From Sphingomonas nostoxanthinifaciens (GTDB lineage: Bacteria > Pseudomonadota > Alphaproteobacteria > Sphingomonadales > Sphingomonadaceae), in the NCBI RefSeq assembly GCF_019930585.1, contig NZ_CP082839.1, positions 806,001 through 870,000 of the forward strand: a stretch of 64,000 nt of DNA, read 5' to 3'. A program made the translations under genes and the position numbers. This document shows positions 25,123-34,410 of this stretch, piece by piece. Positions within the stretch are counted from its first letter, which is position 1; each line of letters starts with the position of its first letter. A model generated the notes under the pieces. It did no database searches. It was not told the origin of the DNA and saw only the letters and a program-made list of their open reading frames with translations.

Positions 25123-25527
25123 TCAGTCCTGCGAGGGCACGCCGGGTGGTGATCGCCGGAACAGGGTTTCGGTCCAGAGGATCGAGCCTGTTCGGTGGGA
25201 CCATGCTGCCCAGACCGAGAGAGGCACGTCCGACGTGAAGGCGGCATCGATCTCGATGCCCATGCCGAACGGCAGATGGATCGCGGATAGTTCACTCAGC
25301 GACCACGGGCCGATCTCCGGACATCCAAAGCCAAGGTCAGCCAAGCCCCAGAGCACGTCGCCATCATCGCCAAGTTCAGTGGCGAGCCAGGTTTGGGCTC
25401 CAAGGGGATTGAAGAACTTGATCAGCGGCGCCGGGTCGGGCTCGGATATCTCGCGCTCGACCGCCGCCCGGCGGTTTATATGATTGGCCCGCAGCGCATA
25501 GCGGGCGATCGGTGGCAGAACGATCAT
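25123..25527 (-). CDS. DUF2958 family protein
   Basis: The 134-residue protein has IKFFNPLGAQTWLATEL, DVLWGLADLGFGCPEIGPWSLSELSAI and PFGMGIEID, the DUF2958 pattern. This family occurs on plasmids and integrative elements and has no known function. ATG 25527 is preceded by AAAGGAG. It lies 38 bp behind DUF932 and is probably cotranscribed with it. Confidence 0.9.
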   Translation of the reverse strand: MIVLPPIARYALRANHINRRAAVEREISEPDPAPLIKFFNPLGAQTWLATELGDDGDVLWGLADLGFGCPEIGPWSLSELSAIHLPFGMGIEIDAAFTSDVPLSVWAAWSHRTGSILWTETLFRRSPPGVPSQD

Positions 25528-25565
25528 GAGACCGCTCCTTTCGATAGAAAGTGGAGGTTCCCCGA

Positions 25566-26762
25566 TCAGACGGCGGCGAGCAGCTTGGCGGCCTTGCCCT
25601 CAAGCTCGAGCCGCGTGTCCTGATGCGGCTTGTCGCGCGCCACCGCGGTGATGCCCTGGACGAAGTCGAAGATCGACGCCGGGGGATGGCCTTCCTCGTC
25701 GAGCACGGTGGTGATGATCCGGTCGGTGTCGCCTTTCGAAAATCCGCGCTTGCGCAGGAAGGACTGCCGATCCTCGTCGGTGCGCGCGACCAACCGTTCG
25801 CGCGCGGCCTTGATGCCGGCCATGAACGGCGCCGGAGACGAGGTCGCGAAATTCTCCAGCGCAGGCGCCGCCTCGTGCGCGAAGCGATTGGCGGCGAATT
25901 TGCTGTGGCGGATGCTGATCTCCTCGAAGCCTTCGGCGCCCCAGATGTTGCGGTTCATGCAGACCGCTCGGAGATAGAAAGAGGCAATGCCGAGCGTCTT
26001 CGAACCCACTTCGCTGTTCCACGCATAGAAGCCGCGGAAAAACAGGTCGGGATCGCCGTTGGGCAGCCGGCCGGCCTCGATCGGATGCGCGTCGTCGACC
26101 AGGAACAGGAAAACGTCGCGATCGCTCGCGTAGAGCGTCGTGGTATCCTTGGTCACCTCAACGAACGGGTTGTGGGTCATCGTCGACCAATCGAGCAGAC
26201 CAGGCACTTTCCAGCGCGTATCGCCGGTGCCGTCGCCCGCGATCTTCATGACCGCAGCGACCAGTTCGTGATCCCAGATCCGGCCGTAATCGGGACCGGT
26301 GACGGCGCGCAACTCGATCCGGCCATCGTCGGTCTCAAGCGTCTTCATCAATTCGGCGCGGTGCGAGAGCAGCCCGTGCTGCATGTTGATGGCCGCAAGC
26401 GGCGCGGGGAGCTGGCGAAGATAGCCCGCCGGCGCACCGACGAGGCTGCTGAGCTGGCCGAAAGACCAGTGGGTCGGCATGACCGACTCGTCGCGGCCGC
26501 GCACAAGCAGCGCCAGGTGCTCGGCATCGTCGCGGCTGGCCTCGACCTTTACCTCGCGCGTCTCGACGGTCCGTGTCGTGGCGCGCTCGGCGCGGGATTT
26601 GACCGCGGCGTGGAGCGAGGACAGCGACAGGAACCGCTCGTCGTCCGGGCGGGAAAACCATTCCGAGGAAACGCGGCCGATGCGGTGACCGCGCGAGATA
26701 TCGACCTTGTAGCCTGCCGAGACCGGCCGGGATGTGTCGGATTGGGTGAGGATCGTGGCCAT
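25566..26762 (-). CDS. DUF932 family phage/plasmid-like protein
   Basis: The 398-residue protein matches DUF932: VMPTHWSFGQLSSLVGAPAGYLRQLP, a TGPDYGRIWDHELVAAV segment, YASDRDVFLFLVDD and FYLRAVCMNRNIWG. It is found on phages, plasmids and integrative elements; the biochemical role is not known. ATG 26762 has GGAG in its leader. It is the first gene of the DUF932-DUF2958-ParB run and the gene nearest the tRNA junction. Confidence 0.92.
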   Translation of the reverse strand: MATILTQSDTSRPVSAGYKVDISRGHRIGRVSSEWFSRPDDERFLSLSSLHAAVKSRAERATTRTVETREVKVEASRDDAEHLALLVRGRDESVMPTHWSFGQLSSLVGAPAGYLRQLPAPLAAINMQHGLLSHRAELMKTLETDDGRIELRAVTGPDYGRIWDHELVAAVMKIAGDGTGDTRWKVPGLLDWSTMTHNPFVEVTKDTTTLYASDRDVFLFLVDDAHPIEAGRLPNGDPDLFFRGFYAWNSEVGSKTLGIASFYLRAVCMNRNIWGAEGFEEISIRHSKFAANRFAHEAAPALENFATSSPAPFMAGIKAARERLVARTDEDRQSFLRKRGFSKGDTDRIITTVLDEEGHPPASIFDFVQGITAVARDKPHQDTRLELEGKAAKLLAAV

Positions 26763-26822
26763 GGGGAATACTCCACGACGGGCGCCGAGAGCCTCTCTCT
26801 CAGCCCTTTACCCGTCACGGGA
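26763..26822 (-). promoter_or_regulatory. structured leader of the DUF932 gene (shared with the ParB-like gene)
   Basis: GACGGG (26777-26782) / CCCGTC (26811-26816) enclose the same GA-repeat as in the ParB-like leader. Both leaders share TGACGGGT, AGGG, GAGAGAGAG, CTC, CGGC and CCCGTC-TGGAG in the same order at the same distance from ATG. Bases between the arms differ, as expected if the structure is what is kept. Confidence 0.55.
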
Positions 26823-27063
26823 TTCCCTGCTTTCCTCTCACTCTTCGGGGGCGTTGCGGGGGCGAAGCCATCCGCAGATGGGGTCTGCCGCGACTTTGGC
26901 GCGGCAGCAGGGGAAGGCATTCCCCTCCAACAGCGCAAATTACGCCAAAATCACTACGAGTTGATACGTCGACGCCGTTATTACGTTTGGCCGCTCTTAC
27001 GCGACGTAATAAGAGGTTTCCCCCCGGGGGGGTGATCTAAGCCATTATGTTCATGCGGGAGAA
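26763..27063. other. element end region between DUF932 and tRNA-Thr
   Basis: No gene is seen. Besides the leader it holds an AT-rich tract with a perfect 9-bp inverted repeat TTATTACGT (26979-26987) / ACGTAATAA (27005-27013) and a C6G7 palindrome at 27021-27033. These lie within 90 bp of the tRNA 3' end and could be integrase or excisionase sites, or the DUF932 promoter. Confidence 0.45.
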
Positions 27064-27138
<75 letters not shown>

Positions 27139-27208
27139 ATGTCCAGCATGGCCCCTTGCGGGGAGGCGCCGCCTATGCAGAAGCCCGGCGCCGAGGTCAA
27201 GGAAGCAT

Positions 27209-27376
27209 ATGAGCAAGGAAGATCCCGATCGCGCCGCCCGGCTGGCCGAGGCTTTGCGGACCAATCTGCGCCGCCGCAAGGCGCAGTCGCGCGCGCAGGA
27301 AAGCGAGACGGTACGGGACGATACTGTAGCGGAGGACGATGCGGCGGCCCCTCGGGAGGAGCGGCCCGCGCGCTGA
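27209..27376 (+). CDS. small conserved charged protein (55 residues)
   Basis: ATG 27209 is preceded by AAGGAAG. The product begins MSKEDPDRAARLAEALRTNL, continues with an Arg/Lys-rich helix (RRRKAQSRAQE) and ends acidic, stopping at TGA 27374. Codon use and the clean binding site support a real gene. Similar short proteins are common in sphingomonads; I know no function. Confidence 0.65.
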   Translation: MSKEDPDRAARLAEALRTNLRRRKAQSRAQESETVRDDTVAEDDAAAPREERPAR

Positions 27377-27383
27377 TCGGGGT

Positions 27384-27420
27384 GGCCACTCCGCCCGAAA
27401 GCGGAGCGGCCGACACCTTT
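27384..27420. terminator. terminator between the small gene and sodB
   Basis: GGCC-A-CTCCGC (27384-27394) pairs with GCGGAG-C-GGCC (27401-27411), loop CCGAAA with one internal mismatch, followed by CTTTT on the plus strand. It sits between convergent genes. Confidence 0.6.
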
Positions 27421-28043
27421 TACTGCTGCTGGTCGGCGCGCGATGCGCCCGCGCCATCGAGGTTCTGGGCGATGAAATCCCAGTTCACGATGTTGGCGAG
27501 GACCGTCTCAGCGAACTTCGGCCGCGCGTTGCGATAATCGACGTAATAAGCATGCTCCCACACGTCGAGCGTGAAGAGCGGCACCGCGCCGTGCGCCACC
27601 GGCGTGTCGGCATCGTGATACGACGTCACCTTGAGCGCGTCGCCTTCCAGCACCAGCCATGCCCAGCCGCTGGCGAAATGACCGACGGCTTCGTCGGCGA
27701 ACTTCTTCAGCAAAGCTTCCTGGCTGCCGAAGCCGCTCTCGATCAGCGCGGCGAGCTTGCCCGACGGCTTGGTCGAGCCGGCCGGAGCCAGGCACTGCCA
27801 GAAGAAGCTGTGGTTCCAGATCTGGGCGCTGTTGTTGAACAGGCCCTTGTCGCCACCGGTCTTCGCCTTGTCGATCACCTGCAGGAGCGACAGGCCGGCG
27901 AGGCCCTTCTCGTCGATCCAGCCGTTGGTCTTGTCGACATAGGCCTTGTGATGCTTGCCCCAGTGATAGTCGAACGTCTCGGCCGACATGTGCGGATCGA
28001 GAGCGGTCTTGTCGAAGGGGAGGGGAGGAAGTTCGAACGCCAT
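27420..28043 (-). CDS. sodB: superoxide dismutase, Fe type
   Basis: The 207-residue protein has all four metal ligands: His27 (YHWGKHH), His78 (WNHSFFW), Asp160 and His164 (LDVWEHAYY). Gln in the FNNSAQIWNH region and the AxxHFASGWAWL segment fit the Fe/Mn family, iron form. It converts superoxide to hydrogen peroxide and oxygen in the cytoplasm. ATG 28043 has GGAGAT upstream. It is a single gene between the tRNA-side genes and tpiA. Confidence 0.96.
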   Translation of the reverse strand: MAFELPPLPFDKTALDPHMSAETFDYHWGKHHKAYVDKTNGWIDEKGLAGLSLLQVIDKAKTGGDKGLFNNSAQIWNHSFFWQCLAPAGSTKPSGKLAALIESGFGSQEALLKKFADEAVGHFASGWAWLVLEGDALKVTSYHDADTPVAHGAVPLFTLDVWEHAYYVDYRNARPKFAETVLANIVNWDFIAQNLDGAGASRADQQQ

Positions 28044-28116
28044 GTTGATCTCCTGCGTGGGCTGAACTCGGGCGCGGGCCTAACGCCCGAGCCGGAGAAG
28101 CGTCACGCGAAATCGA

Positions 28117-28869
28117 CTATTGCGATACGTTCTCAGCCGCCTCGATGATCGGCACGAATTGCGCTGCGGTCAGGCTCGCGCCGCCGACCAGCGCGCCGTC
28201 GACGTCGGGCACCGACAGGAATTCGGCGGCGTTATGCGACGTCACCGAGCCGCCATAGAGGATGCGCACGCGCACGCCCTCGGTGCCGAGGATGTCGATC
28301 AGCTTGGCGCGGATCAATTTGTGCATCTCGCCAATCTCTCCCGACGACGGCGTGCGGCCCGTGCCGATCGCCCAGCGCGGTTCGTAGGCGATGATCAGCG
28401 TGTCACCGGTGGCGGTGCGCGGCAGCGAGCCGTCGAGCTGCGACGCGACCGCCAGCCCGGCGCGACCCGCGTCGCGCTGCTTGTCGGTCTCGCCGATGCA
28501 CAGGATCGCGACCAGACCCGCCTCCATCGCCGCCTCGGCCTTCGCACGCACGTCGGCGTCGGTCTCGTGATTCGCGGAGCGGCGCTCGGAATGGCCGACG
28601 ATGACGTGGCTTGCGCCGGCGTCGGTCAGCATGTCGGCGGAAATGTAGCCGGTATAGGCACCCGTCGTCGCGAAGTGGCAGTCCTGGCCGCCGATGGCGA
28701 TGCCGTCGGCATTGGCTGCGGCCTGCGCGACGAGGGTGAAGGGTGGGCAGATCGCGACGTCGATCCGCTTGGCGGCAGTGGCGGCGCGGCCGATCGGCGC
28801 GAGTTCGCCCAGCGAGATGCGGAGGCCGTTCATCTTCCAGTTTCCTGCGACCAGCTTCCTCAAGCTCAT
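28117..28869 (-). CDS. tpiA: triosephosphate isomerase
   Basis: The 250-residue protein has the TIM active-site set: Asn/Lys in AGNWKMNG, His in VIVGHSERR, Glu in YEPRWAIGTG, and the phosphate-binding YGGSV near the end. It interconverts dihydroxyacetone phosphate and glyceraldehyde-3-phosphate. ATG 28869 has AAGGAAAG upstream; the extra 14 codons of the longer frame are not needed. It is divergent from the PpiD-like gene. Confidence 0.97.
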   Translation of the reverse strand: MSLRKLVAGNWKMNGLRISLGELAPIGRAATAAKRIDVAICPPFTLVAQAAANADGIAIGGQDCHFATTGAYTGYISADMLTDAGASHVIVGHSERRSANHETDADVRAKAEAAMEAGLVAILCIGETDKQRDAGRAGLAVASQLDGSLPRTATGDTLIIAYEPRWAIGTGRTPSSGEIGEMHKLIRAKLIDILGTEGVRVRILYGGSVTSHNAAEFLSVPDVDGALVGGASLTAAQFVPIIEAAENVSQ

Positions 28870-29007
28870 TTGCTTTCCTTCTGCCGCACCGGATCGCGTC
28901 GCCGGTAGCAAGCGGCGCGGGCCGCGCCAAGCGTCGCCCGCGCTTGCTTGCCCGGCGCGGGCACCGGCTCTATGGCGACGCCTTCATTTCTCGCCTCAAG
29001 GTTGCCG

Positions 29008-30939
29008 ATGCTCGCCTTCTTCCGCCGTGTCCTGTCTTCCTGGGTGGCGGTGGCCATATTGGGCCTGATCCTCATCGCCTTCCTGGCGACCGGCATCGGC
29101 ACGCCCGGCGGCAGCCTTACCGGCGGCCCGGCCCCGAATGCGGTGGCGACGGTCGGCGGAACGCAGGTGACGGTCCAGCAGGTCGGTGATCGCGTGCAGG
29201 GCGCGTGGCGCGAGGCCAGCCAGCAGCAGCCGGGCCTCACCGTGCCGGCGTTCCTCGACGCGATCGGCGGCATCGGGCCGATCGTCGAGCAATATATCGG
29301 CGCGACCGTGCTCGGTGTGTGGGCGCAGAAGCATGGCATCACCGCGAACGAGCGGCTGATCGGCGCCGAGATCGCCGCCATCCCGGCCTTCCAGGGGCCG
29401 ACCGGCCAGTTCGACCAGAAGGCGATGAACGCGATGCTCGGCCAGCGCCGCATGAGCTTCGCGACGTTGCACGACGGCATTCGCGACGATCTGATCCGCC
29501 GCCAGCTGGTCGTGCCGATCACCACCGGCGTGCAGACGCCGACCGGTCTGCTCAATCCCTATGCCATGCTGCTGATCGACCGGCGCGAGGGCGCGGTCGG
29601 CGCGGTGGAGGCGAGCACCGCCGGGATCGCCGCCCCGACCGACGCCGAAGTGGCGAACTGGTACAAATCCTATGTCGCGCGCTACTCGCTGCCCGAGCGG
29701 CGCGTCGTCCGCTACGCCTTGCTCGGGCCCGAGCAGATGACGGCGGCCGCCCCGACCGACGCCGAGATCGCCGCCGCTTACAAGGCCGACGCCGCCAAAT
29801 ATGCCGCGAGCGAGACGCGCACTTTGTCGCAGGTCGTGCTGCCGGGCGAGGCGCAGGCCAAGGCGTTCGCTGCCAAGGTTTCGGGTGGAACGCCTTTCGC
29901 CAAGGCCGCGGCCGATGCGGGCTTTGCCGCCGCCGACATTTCGCTCGGCGACCTCGCCAAGGATGCGCTCGCCAAGAGCGCGTCGCCGGCGGTGGCGGAT
30001 GCCGCCTTCGCGTTGCCAGCCAATGGCACGACCGCGCCGATCAAGACCGCGCTGGGCTTCACCATCGCGCATGTCGACGCGATCAAGCGCACCGCCGCCA
30101 AGACGCTCGACCAGGCCAAGCCCGAAATCGTCGCGGCGCTCGCCAAGAAGAAGGGCGAGGATGCGCTCGGCACGCGGATGCAGGCGATCCAGGATCAGCT
30201 GACCGACGGCGCCAATTTCAACGATATCGTCGCCAAGCAGAAGCTGTCGGTCATCACCACGCCGCCGGTGCTGGCGAACGGCACCGTGCCGACCGATCCG
30301 GCGTTCAAGCCCGATGCGACGCTGACCGCGCTGATGAAGCCGGCCGCGCAGGCAACCGCCGAGGATGCGCCGACGCTCGAGACGATCGATCCCACCCACT
30401 TCGCGCTGCTGAGCGTCGCGAGCGTCGTTCCGGCGGCACCGCTGCCGCTGGCGGAGGTGAAGGCGCGGGTTGCGCAGGACATCGTCACCAAGCGCGCGGT
30501 CGATCGCGCGTATGCCCAGGCACAGGCGATCCTCGCCAAGGTGCAGGGCGGCCAGCCGCTCGCGGCGGCAATGGCGGCGGCCGGGCTGCACGCGCCGCAG
30601 ACGATCGCGACGACGCAGGTCGAGCTGTCGCGCGCCGGGCCGAACGTACCCGCGCCGGTGCGCACGCTGTTCCGCCTCACCGCCGGCAAGAGCGATTTGG
30701 CGCCGGGGCCGGCCGGCAGCTGGTATGTCGTGCATCTCGACCGGATCGTGCCGGGCGATCCGGCGATGCTGGCCCCGATCGTCTCGGCGACACGCGGCGA
30801 GCTCGGGCGCAATCTGTCCGAGGAATATGCCCAGCAGTTCGCCGCCGCCGCGCGGCAGCAGGTGAAGGTCACGCGCAACCCCGCCGCGATCGGCCAGCTC
30901 GACGCGCAGCTGCGCGGGCGCGCGCCGCAAGGGCAGTGA
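29008..30939 (+). CDS. PpiD-like periplasmic peptidyl-prolyl isomerase / SurA N-terminal protein
   Basis: The 643-residue protein has a single N-terminal membrane anchor (WVAVAILGLILIAFLATG), a SurA-N-like chaperone region (residues 30-200, with VNGxxV-like VGGTQVTVQQ) and a PpiC-type parvulin region around 250-350. It is probably an inner-membrane-anchored foldase helping outer-membrane proteins. The start ATG 29008 places the anchor at the N-terminus. It is followed 7 bp later by trpE, an arrangement I associate with sphingomonads; the two are likely cotranscribed although unrelated in function. Confidence 0.88.
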   Translation: MLAFFRRVLSSWVAVAILGLILIAFLATGIGTPGGSLTGGPAPNAVATVGGTQVTVQQVGDRVQGAWREASQQQPGLTVPAFLDAIGGIGPIVEQYIGATVLGVWAQKHGITANERLIGAEIAAIPAFQGPTGQFDQKAMNAMLGQRRMSFATLHDGIRDDLIRRQLVVPITTGVQTPTGLLNPYAMLLIDRREGAVGAVEASTAGIAAPTDAEVANWYKSYVARYSLPERRVVRYALLGPEQMTAAAPTDAEIAAAYKADAAKYAASETRTLSQVVLPGEAQAKAFAAKVSGGTPFAKAAADAGFAAADISLGDLAKDALAKSASPAVADAAFALPANGTTAPIKTALGFTIAHVDAIKRTAAKTLDQAKPEIVAALAKKKGEDALGTRMQAIQDQLTDGANFNDIVAKQKLSVITTPPVLANGTVPTDPAFKPDATLTALMKPAAQATAEDAPTLETIDPTHFALLSVASVVPAAPLPLAEVKARVAQDIVTKRAVDRAYAQAQAILAKVQGGQPLAAAMAAAGLHAPQTIATTQVELSRAGPNVPAPVRTLFRLTAGKSDLAPGPAGSWYVVHLDRIVPGDPAMLAPIVSATRGELGRNLSEEYAQQFAAAARQQVKVTRNPAAIGQLDAQLRGRAPQGQ

Positions 30940-30946
30940 TCCGAGC

Positions 30947-32461
30947 GTGAGCGACGGCGCGCAGGACGACGTCGCCGCGCGCGCGGCGCTGGCGGCCGGA
31001 CGGCCCGCGCTCGTGTGGCGCCGCCAGCTCGCCGATACCGAGACGCCGGTCGCCGCCGCGCTGAAGCTGATCGAGCCGGGGCGCGGCGACTTCCTGCTCG
31101 AATCGGTCGAGGATGGCGCGACGCGCGGGCGCTACAGCCTGCTCGGCCTCGCCCCCGATCTCGTCTTTCGCGCGCATGGGCAGCAGGCGGAGGTCAACCG
31201 CCGCTGGCTCGACGATCGCGATGCCTTCATCGCGATTGAGGCGGACACGCTGGCGGCGATGCGTGCGCTGGTGGCGGAATGCCGCGCCGAGGTGCCCGCC
31301 GGACTACCACCGGCGCTCGCCTGCCTCGTCGGCTATTTCTCCTACGAGACGATCGGGCTGGTCGAGCGGCTGGATCGCCCCGCCGCCGATCCGCTGGGTC
31401 TGCCCGACATGCTGTTCGTGCGGCCGACCTTGATCCTCGTGTTCGACCGGCTGGCCGATGCCCTGTTCCTGGTCGCGCCATGCTGGCCGGACGGCGCCGA
31501 ACCGGCGACGGCGGTGGCACGCGCGATCGAGCGGATCGAGGCCGCCGCCGCCCGGCTGACCGGACCGTCGCCGGCGATGCAGGCCACACCCGACGGACTG
31601 ATCGTGCCGCAGCCCGAGCCGCAGCTCGCCCCCGGCCGCTACGGCGAAATGGTTGCGCGCGCGAAGGACTATATCGCCGCCGGCGACATCTTTCAGGTCG
31701 TGCTGGCGCAGCGCTTCACCGCGCCATTCCCGCTGCCGCCGTTCGATCTCTACCGCGCGCTGCGCCGGATCAACCCGTCGCCTTTCCTCTATCATCTCGA
31801 TCTGCCGGGCTTCGCGCTGATCGGTTCGAGCCCCGAAATCCTCGTGCGCGTGCGCGACGGCGAGGTGACGATCCGTCCCATCGCCGGCACCCGTCCGCGT
31901 GGGCGCACGGGCGAGGAGGATGCCGCCAACCGCGATGCGTTGCTTGCCGATCCTAAAGAACGTGCCGAGCATCTGATGCTGCTCGATCTCGGCCGCAACG
32001 ATGTCGGCCGCGTGGCGGCGCCGGGCAGCGTGCGCGTGACCGACAGCTATACGATCGAGAAATATAGCCACGTCATGCACATCGTCTCGAACGTCGTCGG
32101 GCGGCTGGGACAGGGCAAGGATGCGCTCGACGCGCTGTTCGCGGGCTTTCCCGCCGGCACCGTCTCGGGCGCGCCGAAGGTGCGTGCCTGCCAGGTGATC
32201 GCCGAGCTCGAGCGGGAGACGCGCGGCGCCTATGCCGGCGGCGTCGGCTATTTCTCGCCCGACGGGTCGATGGACAGCTGCATCGTGCTCCGAACTGGCG
32301 TGGTCAAGGACGACACCCTACATGTCCAGGCAGGCGCGGGCATCGTCGCCGACAGCGATCCCGCGGCCGAGCAGCGCGAATGCGAAGCCAAGGCCGGCGC
32401 TCTCTTCGCCGCTGCCCGCGAGGCTGTCGCGCGCGCCGCCGAGCCGCGCTTCGGCCAGTAG
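30947..32461 (+). CDS. trpE: anthranilate synthase component I
   Basis: The 504-residue protein has the tryptophan-binding LLES motif (DFLLESVEDG) and the chorismate-binding core: FQVVLAQRF, FLYHLDLPGFALIGSSPEILVR, PIAGTRPRG, DLGRNDVGRVA and GTVSGAPKVRA. It makes anthranilate from chorismate with TrpG. The LLES motif indicates feedback inhibition by tryptophan. The start is GTG 30947, 7 bp after the PpiD-like stop. Confidence 0.97.
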   Translation: MSDGAQDDVAARAALAAGRPALVWRRQLADTETPVAAALKLIEPGRGDFLLESVEDGATRGRYSLLGLAPDLVFRAHGQQAEVNRRWLDDRDAFIAIEADTLAAMRALVAECRAEVPAGLPPALACLVGYFSYETIGLVERLDRPAADPLGLPDMLFVRPTLILVFDRLADALFLVAPCWPDGAEPATAVARAIERIEAAAARLTGPSPAMQATPDGLIVPQPEPQLAPGRYGEMVARAKDYIAAGDIFQVVLAQRFTAPFPLPPFDLYRALRRINPSPFLYHLDLPGFALIGSSPEILVRVRDGEVTIRPIAGTRPRGRTGEEDAANRDALLADPKERAEHLMLLDLGRNDVGRVAAPGSVRVTDSYTIEKYSHVMHIVSNVVGRLGQGKDALDALFAGFPAGTVSGAPKVRACQVIAELERETRGAYAGGVGYFSPDGSMDSCIVLRTGVVKDDTLHVQAGAGIVADSDPAAEQRECEAKAGALFAAAREAVARAAEPRFGQ

Positions 32462-32473
32462 GAAGGCGATCGG

Positions 32474-32836
32474 ATGAGCGGCGAATATAAGATTGCGATG
32501 CTGCGCGGGCTGCGCCGCCACTGCCCCACCTGCGATTCGCCGACGTTGTTCGCCGGCTATCTCAAGGTCCGCCCGATCTGCCCGGTCTGCGGCGCCGACA
32601 ATGGCCAGTATCGCGTCGACGATGCGGCCTCCTATTTCACCGTGCTGCTGGTCGGCCACCTGATCGTCGGGCCGCTGATCGCATTCCCGGCGCTGATGGC
32701 GCTGCCGCTTTGGCTGGCGCTGCTGATCCTGTTGCCGCTGGTCGCGGCGGTGACGCTGGCCGCGCTGCCGTACATCAAGGGCACGATCCTCGGCGTGCTG
32801 GCGGCGGGTGCGGCCAACCGGAAGGCGGCGCCATGA
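32474..32836 (+). CDS. DUF983 family membrane protein
   Basis: The 120-residue protein has a zinc-ribbon-like N-terminus with two CxxC pairs (CPTC and CPVC) and two membrane segments ([23 protein letters not shown] and [20 protein letters not shown]). DUF983 proteins are widespread in alphaproteobacteria and often lie near respiratory genes; the function is unknown. It lies inside the trp operon and its stop overlaps the trpG start (ATGA). Confidence 0.92.
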   Translation: MSGEYKIAMLRGLRRHCPTCDSPTLFAGYLKVRPICPVCGADNGQYRVDDAASYFTVLLVGHLIVGPLIAFPALMALPLWLALLILLPLVAAVTLAALPYIKGTILGVLAAGAANRKAAP

Positions 32837-33420
32837 TCCTCGTCATCGACAATTATGACAGCTTCACCTGGAACCTCGTCCACTATCTCCAGGATCTGGG
32901 GGTGGAGGTCGAGGTCGCGCGCAACGATGCGATCGGGGTGGGGCAGGCTTTGTCGTCGGGTGCGGAGGCGTTCCTGATCTCGCCCGGCCCGTGCACGCCG
33001 AACGAAGCGGGGATCAGCCTCGATCTTGTCGCCGCCTGCGCCGATCAGGCGCGGCCTTTGCTCGGCGTGTGCCTCGGCCATCAGGCGATCGGCCAGCATT
33101 TCGGCGGGCGCGTGGTGCGAGCGGCGACACTGATGCACGGCAAAACCTCGCCCGTTTTGCACGACGCCACCGGACTGTTCGCGGGCCTGCCGAGCCCCTT
33201 CACCGCGACACGCTACCATTCGCTGGTGGTGGAGGGTGCGCCGGCCGATTTGGTGGTCAATGCGTGGACCGAGGACAATATCGTCATGGGCTTCCGCCAT
33301 GCGCACCTCCCGATCCACGGCGTGCAGTTCCATCCCGAGAGCATCGCGACCGAGCATGGCCATGCGATGCTCGCCAACTTCTTGACGGCGGCCGGCGTGC
33401 GGGTGGCGCAGCGCGCATGA
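32833..33420 (+). CDS. trpG: anthranilate synthase component II (glutamine amidotransferase)
   Basis: The 195-residue class I amidotransferase has Cys80 in [10 protein letters not shown], and His/Glu in VQFHPESI, with the oxyanion loop SPGPCTP. It provides ammonia to TrpE. The start overlaps DUF983 by 4 nt and its stop overlaps trpD by 4 nt, so the genes are translationally coupled. As part of an operon without pab genes nearby it may also serve folate synthesis. Confidence 0.96.
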   Translation: MILVIDNYDSFTWNLVHYLQDLGVEVEVARNDAIGVGQALSSGAEAFLISPGPCTPNEAGISLDLVAACADQARPLLGVCLGHQAIGQHFGGRVVRAATLMHGKTSPVLHDATGLFAGLPSPFTATRYHSLVVEGAPADLVVNAWTEDNIVMGFRHAHLPIHGVQFHPESIATEHGHAMLANFLTAAGVRVAQRA

Positions 33421-34409
33421 CCACGCTCGCCCTGCTGCCCGATCCGGCCGAACCGCTCGAGCATGCGACCGCCGAGCAGGCGTTCGCCGACATCCTCGAC
33501 GGCAAGGTCGCGGACGATGATGTCGCCGCCTTCCTGACGGCGATGACGCTGCGCGACGAGACCAGCGTCGAGATCGCCGCCGCGGCGCGTGCGCTGCGGG
33601 CGCGCATGATCGAGGTCGAGGCTCCGGTCGGCGCGATCGACGTATGCGGCACCGGCGGCGACGGCGCGCACAGCCTCAACATCTCGACCGCGGTCGCGAT
33701 CGTGGTGGCGGCGTGCGGCGTGCCGGTCGCCAAGCATGGCAATCGCGCCGCTTCGTCCAAGGCGGGCGCGGCCGATACGCTGGAGGCGCTCGGGCTCGAT
33801 CTGGATCGCGCGGCGGCGCGGGCCGAGGCGAGCCTCGCCGATCTCGGCATCGCCTTCCTGTTCGCGCAGACGCATCACCCGGCGCTTGGCCGGCTGGCGC
33901 CGATCCGCCGCGCGATCGGGCGGCGCACCATCTTCAACATCGTCGGTCCGCTCGCCAATCCGGCACGGGTGACGCGGCAGCTCGTCGGCGTGGCGCGTGT
34001 CGATTATCTGTCGACCGTGGCCGAGGCGCTCGACCTGCTCGGCAGCGAGGCGGCGTTGGTCGTGTCGGGCGAGGAGAGCCTCGACGAATTGTCGATCGCG
34101 GGGCCCAGCCGCGCGGTGCCTGTCGGCCTGTGCGGCATCGGCGGCGCGATCACGCCCGAGGATGCCGGCCTGCCGCGCCACGGGCTCGATGCGATCCGCG
34201 GCGGCGATGCGAGCTACAATGCCGCGGCGCTGCGCGCGCTGTTGCGGGGTGCGCCGGGCGCCTATCGCGATGCGGTGCTGCTGAATGCGGGCGCGGCTTT
34301 GATCGTGGCTGGTACGGCGGCGACGCTGGAGGAGGGCGTCGAGGAGGCCGCCGAGGCGATCGACAAGGGCCTTGCGAACGCGCTGCTCGATTGCTGGATA
34401 TCCTTCTGA
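33417..34409 (+). CDS. trpD: anthranilate phosphoribosyltransferase
   Basis: The 330-residue protein has the PRPP motif [38 protein letters not shown], and [10 protein letters not shown]. It joins anthranilate and PRPP, step two of tryptophan synthesis. ATG 33417 overlaps the trpG stop (ATGA). Confidence 0.97.
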   Translation: MTTLALLPDPAEPLEHATAEQAFADILDGKVADDDVAAFLTAMTLRDETSVEIAAAARALRARMIEVEAPVGAIDVCGTGGDGAHSLNISTAVAIVVAACGVPVAKHGNRAASSKAGAADTLEALGLDLDRAAARAEASLADLGIAFLFAQTHHPALGRLAPIRRAIGRRTIFNIVGPLANPARVTRQLVGVARVDYLSTVAEALDLLGSEAALVVSGEESLDELSIAGPSRAVPVGLCGIGGAITPEDAGLPRHGLDAIRGGDASYNAAALRALLRGAPGAYRDAVLLNAGAALIVAGTAATLEEGVEEAAEAIDKGLANALLDCWISF

Positions 34410-34410
34410 C

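Noticed and set aside
1..27063. Integrase, transposase or insertion sequence in the accessory region
   Set aside because: I looked for tyrosine or serine recombinase and DDE motifs among the frames and found none; the element's integrase must lie outside.
28996..30930. 644-residue antisense and 581-residue alternate-frame ORFs over the PpiD-like gene
   Set aside because: Low-complexity Arg/Gly/Ala composition and no domain; the PpiD-like frame explains the region.
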